This document shows positions 28,107-39,584 of a stretch of 64,000 bases of DNA, in pieces (positions within the stretch are counted from its first letter, which is position 1; each line of letters opens with the position of its first letter). Origin of the DNA: Brachionus koreanus (Eukaryota > Rotifera > Eurotatoria > Ploima > Brachionidae); NCBI GenBank assembly GCA_016987375.1, contig PJRA01000005.1, forward strand, positions 1,584,565-1,648,564, written 5' to 3'. A model generated the notes under the pieces. That model made no database searches and was not told the DNA's origin. It worked only from the letters and a program-made list of their open reading frames with translations. The position numbers and the translations under genes are program-made.

Positions 28107-30382
28107 ATGAACAAATTTGTACTATTTGCCAAGACTTTGAGGCAAGTCGGTTCCTCAAGAATTTTTAATCAACCAAGATTTATATCATCTTTAAATACCT
28201 CTTCATTTAAAATCAACTCTGATGCTAAATTTGATCAAAAACGCTTTATTAAAACCTCTTGTTGTATGCATGAGGCAGAGCGAGCAGTTGGAAAATCAGA
28301 AAAATACGAGTTTTTGGCCGAAACCAAACAACTTTTGAACATAGTTGCCAAGTCATTGTATTCGGATAAGGAAGTTTTTGTTCGTGAGTTAATATCAAAC
28401 GCCAGCGATGCCATTGAAAAGCTTAAATATGCCCAGTTGACCAGTGATCAAGAAGTTGATGGCCAAATTCCATTTGAAATTCAAATTAACGCAAATGATA
28501 TGAACAATACTTTGACTATTCAAGACACAGGAGTTGGCATGACAAAAGATGAATTAGTGAAATTTTTAGGAACCATTGCCCATTCTGGATCTAAAGCTTT
28601 CATTGAGAATTTATCTAAAAATGCTGAAAATGGTCAAAATAGCATTATCGGTCAGTTTGGTGTAGGCTTCTATTCTGCATTTATGGTTGCCGATAAAGTT
28701 CAAGTATTTAGCAAATCATATAAAGAAACCGAACAAGCATTTGAATGGTCCTCATCAGGGTATCGTTAAGTGTTTTTACTAATTTGAAAAATTTTAGAAA
28801 TTTCTTTTAGAGATGGAAGTTATGAGATCAGTGAAGCTCAAGGAGTTACAAGAGGAACTAAAATAATTCTTCATTTAAAGGATGATTGTAGTGAATTTTC
28901 TAAAGATGAAGTTATCAGAAGTAATTCATAACAAAAAAATTTGAAAAATGGAAAATTACTTAAATTTTTAAATCTTAAGAAATTGTTAATAAATATAGTA
29001 ATTTTGTGGGATTTCCGATTATTGTGAATGGAGACAAAATTAATTTGATTCAAGCAAGAAATTCAAATAATTCTAAATTTTTATTTATTTTTTTTCCAAT
29101 TTTAGCCAATATGGCTTGAAGATGCTAAAAATGTAACCGAAGAGCAGCATGAGGAATTTTATAAATTCCTTGGAAATATGGATAAACCTCGGTACACATT
29201 TACTTATAAAACTGATGCTCCTTTAAACATTCGAGCTTTGTTTTACGTGCCTACATTTAAACCCAGTCCTATGGAAATCAGCCAAGAGGGAGATATAGGT
29301 GTTTCGTTATACAGTAAGAAGGTGCTTATATTGTCCAAGGCTAACCAAATTCTACCGAGATGGCTGAGGTTTATTAAAGGTGTTGTGGACAGCGAGGACA
29401 TACCATTAAATTTGTCCCGTGAGCTTTTACAAGACAGCAATTTAATCCGAAAATTAAGGACAATTTTGACTCAGCGTATACTAAGATTCCTGAATGACGA
29501 AGCCAAATATGATGAAGAAAAATACATGCAATTTTACTCGGACTATAATTTGTATTTTAAAGAAGGAATTTATAGAGCTGCTGATCAAAATGAAAAAGAA
29601 GAAATAGCTTCATTGCTTAGATTTGAAACAAATAAGACCGAGCCAGGCAAAACTATTTCTTTAAATGAATACGTAAAACGTATGAAGGCCGATCAAAAGA
29701 ATATTTTTTATTATTCTGCACCAAGTCGTGAAATAGCCTTGAATAGCCCTTATTTTGAAGCTATCAAGCAAAAAGATCACGAGGTTTTGTTTTTGTTTGA
29801 GCAATATGATGAAATGGTTGCCTTACAGCTATTTCAATTTAAAAATAAGCAGCTAGTTGGAATAGAGCAAGAAAATTTGGCTGATAAAAACAAGGATGAC
29901 ATCATTATAGAAGGAGATAGCCGAAGTTTAACTAATGATCAAGCTAAAGAACTAAAAGATTGGTTAAAAACAACTTTATCAAACAAAATAAAAAGTGTTA
30001 AAATAACAAATAAATTAGACATCCATCCGTGTATTATTACAGCGGATAATATGAGCTTTTTAAGACACTTAATTAAGACCAGTTATATGCAGAGAGAAAA
30101 GGTTTCTGATTTTTTCAATTTGGTAAATTTGACTCTTGAAATTAATCCAAAAAATGGTCTTATTAAATCTCTATATGAACTGCATAAAAAAGATCCAGAT
30201 TTGAGCAAAGCTGTTGCCGAACAAGTAAATTATATTTTTTTTACTTGTACATCTAAATTAAATTTTTTTTTTCAAAGCTATTGGACAATTCTTTGGTCAC
30301 AGCTGGTCTAGTCGAAGATCCAAGACTGGTTTTAAGTAATTTAAACAGTTTGTTGGAAAAAGCGTTTGCACGCAAATTTTAA
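28107..30382 (+). CDS. TRAP1: Mitochondrial HSP90 chaperone TRAP1
   Basis: Matrix HSP90 that folds respiratory-chain and other mitochondrial clients. Five exons join in phase: 28107-28759, 28811-28920, 28980-29053, 29106-30224 and 30278-30382; 686 residues against 704 in human. The first 45 or so residues are rich in Arg/Ser/Phe and low in acid, as expected for a mitochondrial presequence. The GHKL ATP-binding domain contains ELISNASDAIEKLKY, DTGVGMTKDEL, GTIAHSGSKAF and GQFGVGFYSAFMVAD. The middle domain contains the catalytic-loop block VDSEDIPLNLSRELLQ, and the C-terminal dimerisation domain contains AGLVEDPR. There is no MEEVD tail, as proper for TRAP1. The third intron starts with GC (GCAAGA at 29054) instead of GT; that choice keeps frame and gives the expected I-W-L-E-D junction. 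Confidence 0.96.
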
Positions 30383-30489
30383 ATTTTAAATAAAAAATCT
30401 AAAAATTTTAATTTCCAAAATTTATATAAAAAAGCTTTTTTCCCAATGTTTAATTTATCTAGAGTACTTTTTGGCTTATTTTAGCCTTT

Positions 30490-30670
30490 AAGGTTTAAAT
30501 AATAGCGAAACAATCTTAAAAGCAAGTTCTGTAAATTTGCTTTTACAGAACGCTTATTTGTTTAATTACTGTTTTTTAAAACAGTAATAAATACTTAAAT
30601 ACATTTAGTATACAAGAATTTTTAACATTTTGCTCTGTTCTATTCTACTAAATTTCACAAAACTTTAAAA
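30490..30670. mobile_element. Partial copy of TIR repeat C
   Basis: The right end, TTCTATTCTACTAAATTTCACAAAAC with the preceding TTTTGCTCTG, matches the right terminus of repeat C (complete copies at 32073-32415 and 51160-51475), and AAGTTCTGTAAAT upstream resembles its interior. The left terminus is missing. Confidence 0.55.
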
Positions 30671-30867
30671 AATACATAAAAAATTTTGTTTTTTTTTAAG
30701 GGAATATTTGGAAAAATAATTTTTTCTTCTTCTAAAAAATTGACTTTACTAAATTAAAATTAATATTACTAAGTCTTTTCCGATAGCATATCTTTCCTTA
30801 GTTTCATAGAGTAATAGACTTAAAACGTTTAAAAGTTTAAGAAGGCACTCAAAAACTTTAACTTTGT

Positions 30868-30886
30868 TACTACTACTACTACTACT
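30868..30886. repeat. (TAC)n microsatellite
   Basis: About six perfect TAC/ACT units; the reverse complement of the AGT-type repeat at 27188-27222. Confidence 0.9.
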
Positions 30887-31010
30887 TATTTTTTAGGGCC
30901 GAAAGATTTCTACTTTTAAAAAAATCCTCAATTCCCATCTTAAAATGTATTTAATTTAAAATATATGAACAAAAAGACTTATATAAATGGTTTTATTAAT
31001 TTTAAAATAT

Positions 31011-31685
31011 TTAAAATTCAGTTTTGGGTCTATTAATTACCCATTCGGCAACTTTAGGATTTCCACGAATTTTTCCTTCTAAGACTTTAACATGTGAGAA
31101 TTTATTCAAAATTTCACTTCTTCTCTCATCAAGCCATTCAAGAGTACAAAACAAAAACAAATCCGGCCATGTAATTCCACTTTTGCATAGATATTCAGTT
31201 TCATTTCTAGTCACAATATCATCTATAATTTGTAAATACTTAGGTATTATTTCATCATATAATCTTGTATTTAATTTTGGTTTTAAATTTTCATCTTTTT
31301 CGAATCTAACTTTGACAATTTCATTGAAGAGATCACCTATGAAATCGCCATAAGATTCAACTTCGGCTTGTTCTTCCCTACCGACACCTGCAATTCCAAA
31401 AATACGAGCAAGATAACGAGCTTTGAATTAATATAGAATTTTTATAATAAAATGGATGTTATTCTTACCGATAGATAGCGATTGACCAAGTCGAAATACT
31501 CTATCTTTATCATCGATAATTTCTAAGAATGGTGCTTGAGCTAGTGGAGCTTTTTTCTTAAACTCAGGCCATTCGTTCATTTCAAATCTAATATCTTCAA
31601 ACTCTTGAGCTGCTGTTGCTAAAATAAGTCTAATGAGCTCGGCTCGACCTTTTGCATTAAAATAATACAACTTGTATTTGACCAT
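31011..31685 (-). CDS. Sigma-class glutathione S-transferase, gene 2
   Basis: Two exons, 31685-31469 and 31420-31011, join in phase across a 48-bp intron and give 208 residues. The N-terminal domain has VKYKLYYFNAKGRAELIR with the catalytic Tyr, AQAPFLEI (an Ala where the paralogues have Gly in this loop) and L-G-Q-S-L-S-I. The C-domain has YGDFIGDLFNEIVKVRFEKD and SGITWPDLFLF. It resembles the gene at 33510-34133, but that gene and gene 1 have no intron, so the intron was gained here or lost in the others. Repeat C and a hAT-like MITE separate it from gene 3. It appears functional, with no stops or frameshifts. Confidence 0.9.
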
Positions 31686-32072
31686 TTTTATTTTTTCCTT
31701 TAAAAAAATTCGTCTTAATTTAATTCTTTTATAGCAACAAATTTGGGATTGAATCTTTGAATATTTGAAGAAGGCTTTTTTTAAGTTTGAAGAATTTGTG
31801 TAATTTTTGGTAGGTTATTTTTAGTTGAATTTTTAAGCCTTTAATTTTTGGATAAAAACTATTGTATTTTACTAATTTTAATTAGAATTAAATAAGTTGT
31901 TACTAATTAAATAAGAAAAAATAAATTTTTTTTTCAAATTTTTTTACGGTTTTTTTATCACTTGATAACATTTTTTGTTTTTGTTAGTTACGCTTCCCGA
32001 TTATGTTATCAATTTGAAAACAAAATATTTTCAAACCTTAACGTTATAAAAAAAAATATTAAAAGTCAGTTT

Positions 32073-32415
32073 GGCTTTGTGAAATTTGTTACAAAATAAA
32101 ACAACAGAACAAAAAATAATGCATAAATAAGCTAGTAAATTTTTTTTTTCAAAAACTTTTACTAGCTCTGTAATTGCAGCATAGTGCAACATCAGAAGTT
32201 TTAGTCTGCTAATTATGTGCAAAATCACTTCAAAATGTACTTCAATCAAATTTGTCCAAACTTAAATTATGCTTGATTTGCAGAGTCTTACCTGGATGTT
32301 CTTAATAATGCTACTGTGAATGTTGAATTTATAGAACTTGCTTTTAATCTTTAAAAAAAATTATATGAATTTTTAACACTTTGTTTTGATCTATTGTACT
32401 AAATTTCACAAAGCA
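32073..32415. mobile_element. TIR repeat C (MITE), copy 1
   Basis: A 343-bp element bounded by inverted repeats: GGCTTTGTGAAATTTGTTAC on the left, and reversed on the right TGCTTTGTGAAATTTAGTAC. It aligns along its length with the element at 51160-51475 in an NRBF2 intron. Non-coding. Flanks begin GTCA on both sides, but an 8-bp duplication like that of the other copy is only partly preserved. Confidence 0.8.
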
Positions 32416-32483
32416 GTCAATACTCTCGACAATAATGGCACACAATAGAATTTTATTGGTACTTGATACTTTATTGATTCATC

Positions 32484-32889
32484 TAGTGTTGGGTGGCGGC
32501 CAAAATTTTGGACCGCGAAGTTAGCTGGTCAAATTTTTTGACCAATGAATTGAATAATTTTTAGACAAATTAGCTGACAATATGTCAAATAATTAAACAA
32601 TTTTTTTTTACGAAACTCGAATTAAAGGAAATAAAACTTTTTTTTTTAAAAAGAAATGAATTAGCTCAAATTTTCAAAAAAAAAATCTTTAACTTTGACT
32701 TTTACTATGGCCAAAAAATTTGTGACCGCAAAATTAGCCGCCCGTTTGGTCAATCGCCAAACATTTGGCCGACCAACATCGTGTTCCAAAATTTTGGCCG
32801 CCCGCTTCTATAATCGTCCGTCTAGGTGGTCTTTCTAGTTGTAAAAAAATTGAGCGCATCAGAGACCGCTTGTACGGTTCCCTACACTA
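32484..32889. mobile_element. hAT-like MITE family B, complete copy
   Basis: A 406-bp element starting TAGTGTTGGGTGGCGGCC and ending, reversed, TAGTGTAGGGAACCGTAC. TIRs beginning TAGTG fit the hAT superfamily. Flanking octamers GATTCATC (left) and ATTGCATC (right) look like a decayed 8-bp target duplication. It carries repeated TTTGGCCGCCCG-like words that make GC-rich islands in an AT-rich region. Relatives lie at 42895-43090 and 48236-48429. No coding capacity. Confidence 0.75.
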
Positions 32890-33509
32890 ATTGCATCTAA
32901 AGATTGACTTGATCTATGAAGTACTTCTTGTAATGTCTCATTCATTTGGCTCTGGTCTTGATATCAAGCATACATCTATACTAATGCTTTAATTTTAATA
33001 ATCAAATTTAAGATGCTTTAATTAGTTATTGTTTTTTCATTATCAATTTCAGGTGGGAATCTTATTTCATCGCTACTTATTATTTTCCTCTACTTTTGAC
33101 ATTCAAAATTTTCAACAACCAGACCATTTATTAGATCTTCTAAATCGCCTTCAGATCCATTTTCTGTACTTCTTTCAGAGTCAATTATTTGGTATAATTA
33201 ATCTGTTTCTCTTCATGGATATTTAGAATTTATATTAATTAATTATCTTTCAAATTAATAAATAACTTTTTTTTTCTTTTAAATAAATTATTTCGTTCAT
33301 TTTGAAAATAAAAAATAATTTTTGCTTGTTTTAGAAAATGTTTATAAGTAAAGTATGTTAACTAGTATATCTGTTTAACCAAAAAATCAAAATTATGTGG
33401 ATTACCTGAGAACAAAAAAAAGTAAAACTTATTTGAAATATAATTTTTATTAACCTAAAAATAATCATGTGCTATATGAAAAAACTAAAACATATAAAAG
33501 CATGTTGTT
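32890..33509. other. Intergenic between MITE and GST gene 3
   Basis: Contains a minus-strand stretch near 33110-33190 that reads as acidic and coding-like (D-S-E, N-G-S-E-G-D-L-E-D-L) but soon meets stops; possibly the N-terminus of a dead transposase. Otherwise AT-rich. Confidence 0.35.
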
Positions 33510-34133
33510 TTACAATTCGGTTTTTGGTCTTTTGGCGATCCATTCAGATAGTTTTGGATGATTAAGTACTTTTTGATCCAAAGCTTTTACAGCTGGAACA
33601 TTGGAGAGGAAGCTATCTTTCTTTTCACGAAGCCAGCCAAGAAAATCAACCAAGAATAAATCAGCCCAAGTTAATCCACTGGCTACCAAATATCCTGATC
33701 CATTTTTTGCAATTTTACTCTCGAAAACTTTTAAAGTATTTGGAATGGTTTCAGTGTAAAACTTATTGGCAACTTCGGCTTTGCGAGTTTCATCTTTTTC
33801 GAAATGAATTTTAACCAATTCATTCAATAAATCAAGGACTTGGTCGGCATACATTTCAGCTTCGGCTTGTTCTTCAGCACTTTTACCAGCCAAATTAAAT
33901 TTTCTGGCAAGATATCTAGCTATGGTCAATGATTGGGCGAGTTGAAAAGTCTGACCATTTTCAACAACATCTAAATAAGGAGCTTGACCTAGAGGAGATT
34001 TGGGTTTGTATTCTGGCCATTGTTCTCTTTCAAAACGAACGTCTTCATATTCTTGTCCGGCTGCAGCAAAGATAAATCTAATCAATTCTGCTCTGCCTCT
34101 TGCATTGAAATAGTGTAGTTTATATTGAACCAT
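33510..34133 (-). CDS. Sigma-class glutathione S-transferase, gene 3
   Basis: Single-exon GST of 207 residues starting at the ATG at 34133 (VQYKLHYFNARGRAELIR), the position homologous to the other two genes; an in-frame ATG eight codons upstream would add an unlikely leader. The glutathione site has the catalytic Tyr near residue 8, GQAPYLDV and L-A-Q-S-L-T-I-A-R-Y-L. The C-domain has EMYADQVLDLLNELVKIHFE and SGLTWADLFLVDFLGW. It is closest to gene 2 upstream on the same strand, suggesting a local duplication. Intact frame. Confidence 0.93.
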   Translation of the reverse strand: MVQYKLHYFNARGRAELIRFIFAAAGQEYEDVRFEREQWPEYKPKSPLGQAPYLDVVENGQTFQLAQSLTIARYLARKFNLAGKSAEEQAEAEMYADQVLDLLNELVKIHFEKDETRKAEVANKFYTETIPNTLKVFESKIAKNGSGYLVASGLTWADLFLVDFLGWLREKKDSFLSNVPAVKALDQKVLNHPKLSEWIAKRPKTEL

Positions 34134-34654
34134 TTTGTTAAAGTTTATCTTAATCAAATTAATTTTTTTGTTAACTTTTAAAATAAGTTTAAAAATGCTC
34201 TAAATTTATACTTCGAAAAATCTTGCCAGATTCTTCTAGATTTTTTAAAAATTATGCTTTATAATATTTATTTTTCTTTTTTTTTATTTATCTTATTAAT
34301 AATCACATGCACATAATTATGACAAAGCGTTTCTTATAATATGAATTATCTAAAATATTGTAAAAAAATTAATTTTTTTTTTAAACTGATTAAACTTAGC
34401 TAAAATTTACTTTTAGAATTTACTATTTACTCAGTATTTTGTTTAGTTTAATCAATGTAAAAATCTTCAATTTCAAACATAAATTGGGACAAAGAATGGT
34501 ATTATTTTATTCTGAATGAACAAATTAATCCTTAATCTAAATCAAAAAATGAAAAAATCTTGATTTGTACATGTCAAAATTTTACAAATTAATTTTGATT
34601 TAGTAATAATATTAGATTAAACTGCAGCTTAGAGATTATCTAAGCATAGCACTA
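34134..34654. other. GST gene 3 upstream region
   Basis: AT-rich promoter side of GST gene 3. No ORF or repeat recognised. Confidence 0.4.
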
Positions 34655-35190
34655 AAGAGCTGTAGCAGCCGCTTCATTTTGTTTTGCCCTCCAACCATCA
34701 AGTTTCACTTTGAAACTATTTGTCATTTTTTCATTTACCCATTCTTAGTTCGTTCACGTATTAGACAGTAGCTATTTCTCCTCAATTCGTATCTTCGGCT
34801 ACCAGATTTTGGGTTTACACTGTAATTGTACCTTTATTTAATTCAATTTGTTTATAATTGTTTTCCAGTTTGTACATCTGAATCACCTCTTAATCTTCTT
34901 ATACTCAAATTAGTTAAATCTAGCCTAAACAAAAGTTGTTGATAAACCAAGTCACGCAGTTCTGGCATCAACATTGAGGCTCTTCGTTGAACTCTCTCAA
35001 GCTCATTTAGTTATGCCTTTTTCTAAACATGGACTGCATAAATTCTAAATAAAGACTGCATATTGCAGGTGCAGTCTTACCATTGAACAATACAATAATT
35101 AAATGATTTCGCAAGAAGGATACTTAAATGCTTTCTTAATTAAACCGAACATTCTATTTGCTTTAGCCATAGCATTCTTGATTTGGGTAG
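34655..35190 (-). mobile_element. CR1-like LINE relic, RT C-terminus
   Basis: On the minus strand: N-A-M-A-K-A-N-R-M-F-G-L-I-K-K-A-F, then R-L-H-L-Q-Y-A-V, L-E-R/V-Q-R-R-A-S-M-L-M-P-E-L-R-D-L, RLDLTNLSIRRLRGD, NPKSGSRRYELRRNSY and F-K-V-K-L-D-G-W-R-A-K-Q-N. This is the ordered C-terminal run of a CR1-like reverse transcriptase ORF, broken by several stops and frameshifts. It is the most readable relic of this family in the window. Confidence 0.85.
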
Positions 35191-35566
35191 TCTATTTTAA
35201 ATCAATTTGTATGTAAATACACAAATTCTTTTCAACGTTTGACTTACTAAAGGTTTTCGAACCAAAAATTGAAATCAAAATTATAATCTTTTAGAATTTT
35301 TATTATTTATTTTTGAGTTTTAGAGTATTAAATTTTTTCTTCTGTTACTAGCAGACAATCCAAACAATTCTTAATTATTACAAGAAAAATTATTTAATAA
35401 GCCTGATAAATCACTTAAAATTTAGTTTAAAAAAAATAAAATTTTTTATTTTTAATTTCAAATTTTTGATAAAAGAGAATTATTTTAGAAAAAAACTCGT
35501 TGTTTTATTGAAATAAATTTATTTTTCTGTTCATTTAGAATTAATTTTTTGTTAAAATTTTTTCAA

Positions 35567-35638
35567 GGTTCTATGGTGTAACGGTTAGCACTCTGGACTT
35601 TGAATCCAGCGATCCGAGTTCAAATCTCGGTAGAACCT
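35567..35638 (+). tRNA. tRNA-Gln(UUG)
   Basis: A complete cloverleaf of 71 bases plus a discriminator base. The acceptor stem GGTTCTA/TAGAACC is a perfect 7 bp. The anticodon stem CTGGA/TCCAG encloses loop CTTTGAA, with anticodon TTG at 35600-35602. The T arm contains GTTCAAATC, the internal B box; the A box is the TGGTGTAACGGTTAGC region. There is no intron and no encoded CCA, as in eukaryotes. A T-run about 8 bases downstream can end Pol III transcription. Confidence 0.97.
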
Positions 35639-36608
35639 TTCAATTTTTAAAAAAAAAACAAAAAATCTAAATTTTTTTTTTGTAACCCTCACAACACAAG
35701 GTTAGAAATTACAATTGAATAAATATTGAATAAAAAAAGCTTATAATTTTAATATTTTTTTAAATAATATTATATATTATTTTTCTCTTTAAAAAAAACT
35801 TTTCCTACTTTTTATTAATCATTTTGAAATCTTTAACTAATTCCTTATTGGAAAAACGGCCTCAGATCATCAACAGCAGAATTGACAGACGTGTTTGTCA
35901 ATTTTTAACTTAATGCTTAACACATCAAATTCGATAAAATCTCGTCACCTTTAGTTGATTAATATGTTTAAAAGACATCGCCGAATATAAATCAATAACT
36001 GCATCAATTTCAAGCAACTCAAATATTCTTATTTAAAAATTCGAAACTTGAAAGAAGAAGCGAGCTTGCTGTATTTTTTCTTTTTTTTATTATTGCTATT
36101 TTTTGATTTAAGACATTAAAAATATTATTTATCGATTACATATACGACATTTTTTAATTTTTAGAGGAGAATTATGAAAGAATCAACAGCATTATCTAAA
36201 ATATGAAAATGCAAAAATGTAAAATTATTTTCATTTTACCCCAAATTGGCAACTTTACATTCAAAAGAAACATTTTCATTTTTGTATATAAATCTTATTT
36301 TAGTGTACCAATTTAATCTAAAAATTGGTAAATTAGTTGGAGTGGCACGCAAGTTTTTATACTGATAATCAAAAGGTCTTTCTACAGTTTATAACTTGAG
36401 AAACATTTAAATAAAGAATAAAATCTAAAAATGGACAACCTAAAATGAAATGTTTTAAATTCATAAATAAGTATTTTTAATTTTATTTGTTTTCAATAAA
36501 ATATATTTGTGAATAATTAAAAATCTCAAAAATAAACTATTTAAAATAGATTACTCGAACCCCACTTTTTTTTTTGCAAAAGGACTAAAAAATTAGACTA
36601 ATAAAAAA
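35639..36608. other. Intergenic, nothing recognised
   Basis: AT-rich sequence after the tRNA. No coding exon, RNA gene or inverted repeat could be supported. Confidence 0.4.
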
Positions 36609-37005
36609 CTAAAGTCTAACATCATCTTCAATTGACATTTTTGTTAGATTAGATTCACCATTAGATTCACTTTTAAGTTGATTTTTGTTTAAATCAATAG
36701 AATAAAACGAACTTTCATTGCAAATTTTATGTGAATTTAAGTTAAACTCGCTAAAACTTTCATTTAGCTTGCCATTTGTTTGCGCGAATTTTTGTTCTTG
36801 TTTAGTCTTCAATTTTCTGTAAAAAAATAAATTATTGTTTTTTGATACCAAAAAAATCAAACTTTTTAAAACAAGGCATTATTTTATACAAAAATTTTTT
36901 TCGCCATTTGAGAATAATTATTGACCATACAATTACAAATGCAATCGAAGCTGTCAAAAAAACACCAATTAGTATATCATCTATATTTGCTTTTTTTGAT
37001 GTCAT
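36609..37005 (-). CDS. Small single-pass membrane protein, unknown function
   Basis: I do not recognise this family. Two exons, 37005-36890 and 36816-36609, join in phase across a 73-bp intron (GTATAA to TTACAG) and give 107 residues. A short polar N-terminus is followed by a hydrophobic segment of about 22 residues (ILIGVFLTASIAFVIVWSII), then a basic stop-transfer stretch K-W-R-K-K-F and a polar, Asn/Ser/Glu-rich C-terminal tail likely in the cytosol. The splice fit and classic membrane topology argue for a real gene, but no homology is available, and the ATG is only the first in-frame candidate. Confidence 0.5.
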
Positions 37006-39285
37006 TTACATTTAGGATTGCCTTTTAGTAAAATTATAATTTTGTATCTGAGCTCTTTCAACAAAAATTCCTAGTCACTTTTAAGAAATTGCTAGATCGT
37101 TAGTTATGTCGCGAATTGGTATATTTTAAGATAAATTTGTTGACGTTGACGATTTAGATATGTTTTATTTTTAAATTACTCAAACTTTTGCTCAACATAT
37201 TTTTATTTAAAAAATTTTCAATTCCATTTTCTAAACTTTTTTTTTTATTTTGCTTTTATTTATTCTAAAAAACCACAAAGATGAGTATTATATTACCATA
37301 TTACACAAAAGAAAAAAATTTTAAACAGAAAATATGTATTAAAAAAATTTCTGAAAAAAAATTTGAGAATATTAATAAAAAAATAATTTTGTTTAACTTT
37401 GAGGATTCAGTTATATCATTTAAATAAAACATTTGAAGCTTAATTCTTTAAATTTTATTGATTTTACATTTAAATTCAAAAAATAGAGTCTCAGTAAATA
37501 ACGAAAATTTATAACCAAAATTAAAAAATATTGCATAATAATAAAAGCTAATAAACCAAGCCGAAAATGCAATATATTATGATTATATAATTAATAATAT
37601 GGAATTTAGGCATTTTAAAGTGTAAGAATCTTTTAAAATTAAAAAAAAATTAAATGACGAAGGCTTTTCTAACTTTTTTGCTTATTGCTATTCAACTTAC
37701 AGCTAAATTTTCTAATCTAGAAAGAAAAATTTAAATTTTTTTATAAATAATTATTTTTACGTAATATTTGTTCTTCAAAGTGTTTAAATTTACTTTAGAA
37801 TTTTATTCAAGATTAATTTATTTTTCCATTTTTTTTTAATTAGAGCTAAGAATCGGTGTTTTATTGTAAGTTTATTGTATGGATTTGAATGTGCGCTTTT
37901 AAAAAATTCTAAAAAAAAAATTTGATATTTGATTACTTGATCTTTTAATTCGAAATCCTTATTTGTGTTGATTTAGCGTAAGTTTTTCAAATTATGATAG
38001 AAAAAAAAAGTCCTTTTTGTTTTACACAAAACTTTCAAAATCATGAAATAACAAAATGGATATAATTTCAATGAATCTAGTTTAAATTAACGAGTTTTTT
38101 TACCATTTAAAGGTTTGATTAGCCTCAATTTTTATTATTTTACTGATAATTTGTCGTTTTCTAAATAACTTTTCGTGTTTATTTTCTTATTTTATTTTGG
38201 AAATAATCTAGAGTATAGAAAAACAAGAGATAACTTTTTTGGTATTAATATGAATTAATCTGAGGAAAAAAAAACAATATTAAATCTATGAATTAATCTG
38301 GGTTTTTTGAAAATAAAAATCAAGTAAAACTCTATAAAATTTAAATTATGTTCTTTTTAAATATTTGATCAAAATGAGTTGGTCCGTAAATAAACAATTT
38401 AAAAATAATTATTGCATAATTTTGAATCATTTGGAATCAACTTATTTTCAAAAATCTAATTTTTGCTCTAATGATTTCAATATTAAGAAAATATTTTTAA
38501 GCTATTTCAAAATTTAATTAAATTTAATAAATGATAAATGAATAAAATAAAATACTAATTTATTTCTCATTTGTAATATAATCAAAATATTTTTACTCTG
38601 AATACGATAGCTTTTTTTAATTGATCAAAATTTGTTTTCATTTAAAATTTCTGTACATTCTTTAATTATATTCTGATGTATTCCTTTTTTTAGTGCTATT
38701 AAAGCTTTAAAATACTCTTCCTATTTAATTAAAAGACACTTAATGTTTTCATCTTTTTTTAAATAATTTTATCAAAAAAAATTGAAAAAAAAATAAAAAC
38801 CTTGAAAATTTATTGTAAATAAATTTTTCATAAAAAGCTTCACATCATTTTTCTTTTTTAATTCAATATTTTGTGAAATAAATGTTATTTTTTCTAATAG
38901 TAGAAGCACTGTACATAAACAAAATGATGTTGTCTGTTTAAAAATTATAGAACTGATTTTTTTGAAAATTTTAGGATTAAATATAAATAACTAAAGCATA
39001 ATTTAATAATAATTTTTTTAAATATTTAATTGTTTAATCAAAAATTTGAACTTCTTTTCTGCCATGATTTCGGGAAATTTTTTGATACATAAAGTTACCT
39101 ACATAATTATCTTCGATGTATAAAATCCTAAGAAACTGGAGCCAAACAAGCCTTCAAAGTCAAAAAACTGAAAATCAATGAATTCAAAAGAATTTTTTTC
39201 CTTGATAAAAAAGAATTAAAAGATTTAAAAATTAAAAAAGCTAATCATCAAATTTTCTCATTTTCTGGAAGTGTGGATTTCACTC
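37006..39285. other. Long AT-rich intergenic, nothing recognised
   Basis: More than 2 kb of very AT-rich sequence with long A and T runs. No ORF, splice-consistent exon chain, tRNA or clear repeat boundary was seen. Confidence 0.4.
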
Positions 39286-39318
39286 CATTCCCGTTCCGTT
39301 GCATTCCAAACGGGAATG
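39286..39318. repeat. Perfect 10-bp inverted repeat, GC-rich for the region
   Basis: CATTCCCGTT at 39286-39295 is repeated in reverse complement as AACGGGAATG at 39309-39318 with 13 bases between, and the loop itself contains CATTCC. It lies 64 bp left of the piggyBac-type MITE. Possibly the tip of another small element; no function assigned. Confidence 0.7.
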
Positions 39319-39381
39319 TGTAAATGAAGATAAAATGTGTAAGCGGCATAAAGTATTTATAATGGTTGGAACGGATCTAAC

Positions 39382-39577
39382 TTAACACTAGAATCTCCAA
39401 ACACTTTTTCATGATTTTTTAATTCGAAAATATTTTTAAAAAAAGTTATAATAATCTTACAAAATAATATCATTTTTCAAGAAAATTTTAAAATCTACAT
39501 AATTCAAAAGAGAAATATTTATTTGAAAAATCAATTCAAAAGATATGAGGATTTGCAAATCGAGCTTCTAGTGTTAA
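39382..39577. mobile_element. Complete piggyBac-type MITE
   Basis: A 196-bp element, counting TTAA at each end, with terminal repeats CACTAGAATCTCC and, reversed, CACTAGAAGCTCG. TTAA target duplications and CACTAGA/CCCTAGA-type ends are hallmarks of the piggyBac superfamily. The core is AT-rich and non-coding. A partial copy is at 26605-26800 and a lone right end is at about 55420-55436. It sits at the broken end of the MULE relic and may have interrupted it. Confidence 0.85.
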
Positions 39578-39584
39578 TTTCCAA

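Noticed and set aside
27188..30886. CRISPR-like or tandem array
   Set aside because: The only tandem repeats are trinucleotide microsatellites; there are no spaced direct repeats, and the genome is eukaryotic.
33029..33226. 65-codon + frame
   Set aside because: No support; the opposite strand looks slightly coding-like but is also broken by stops.
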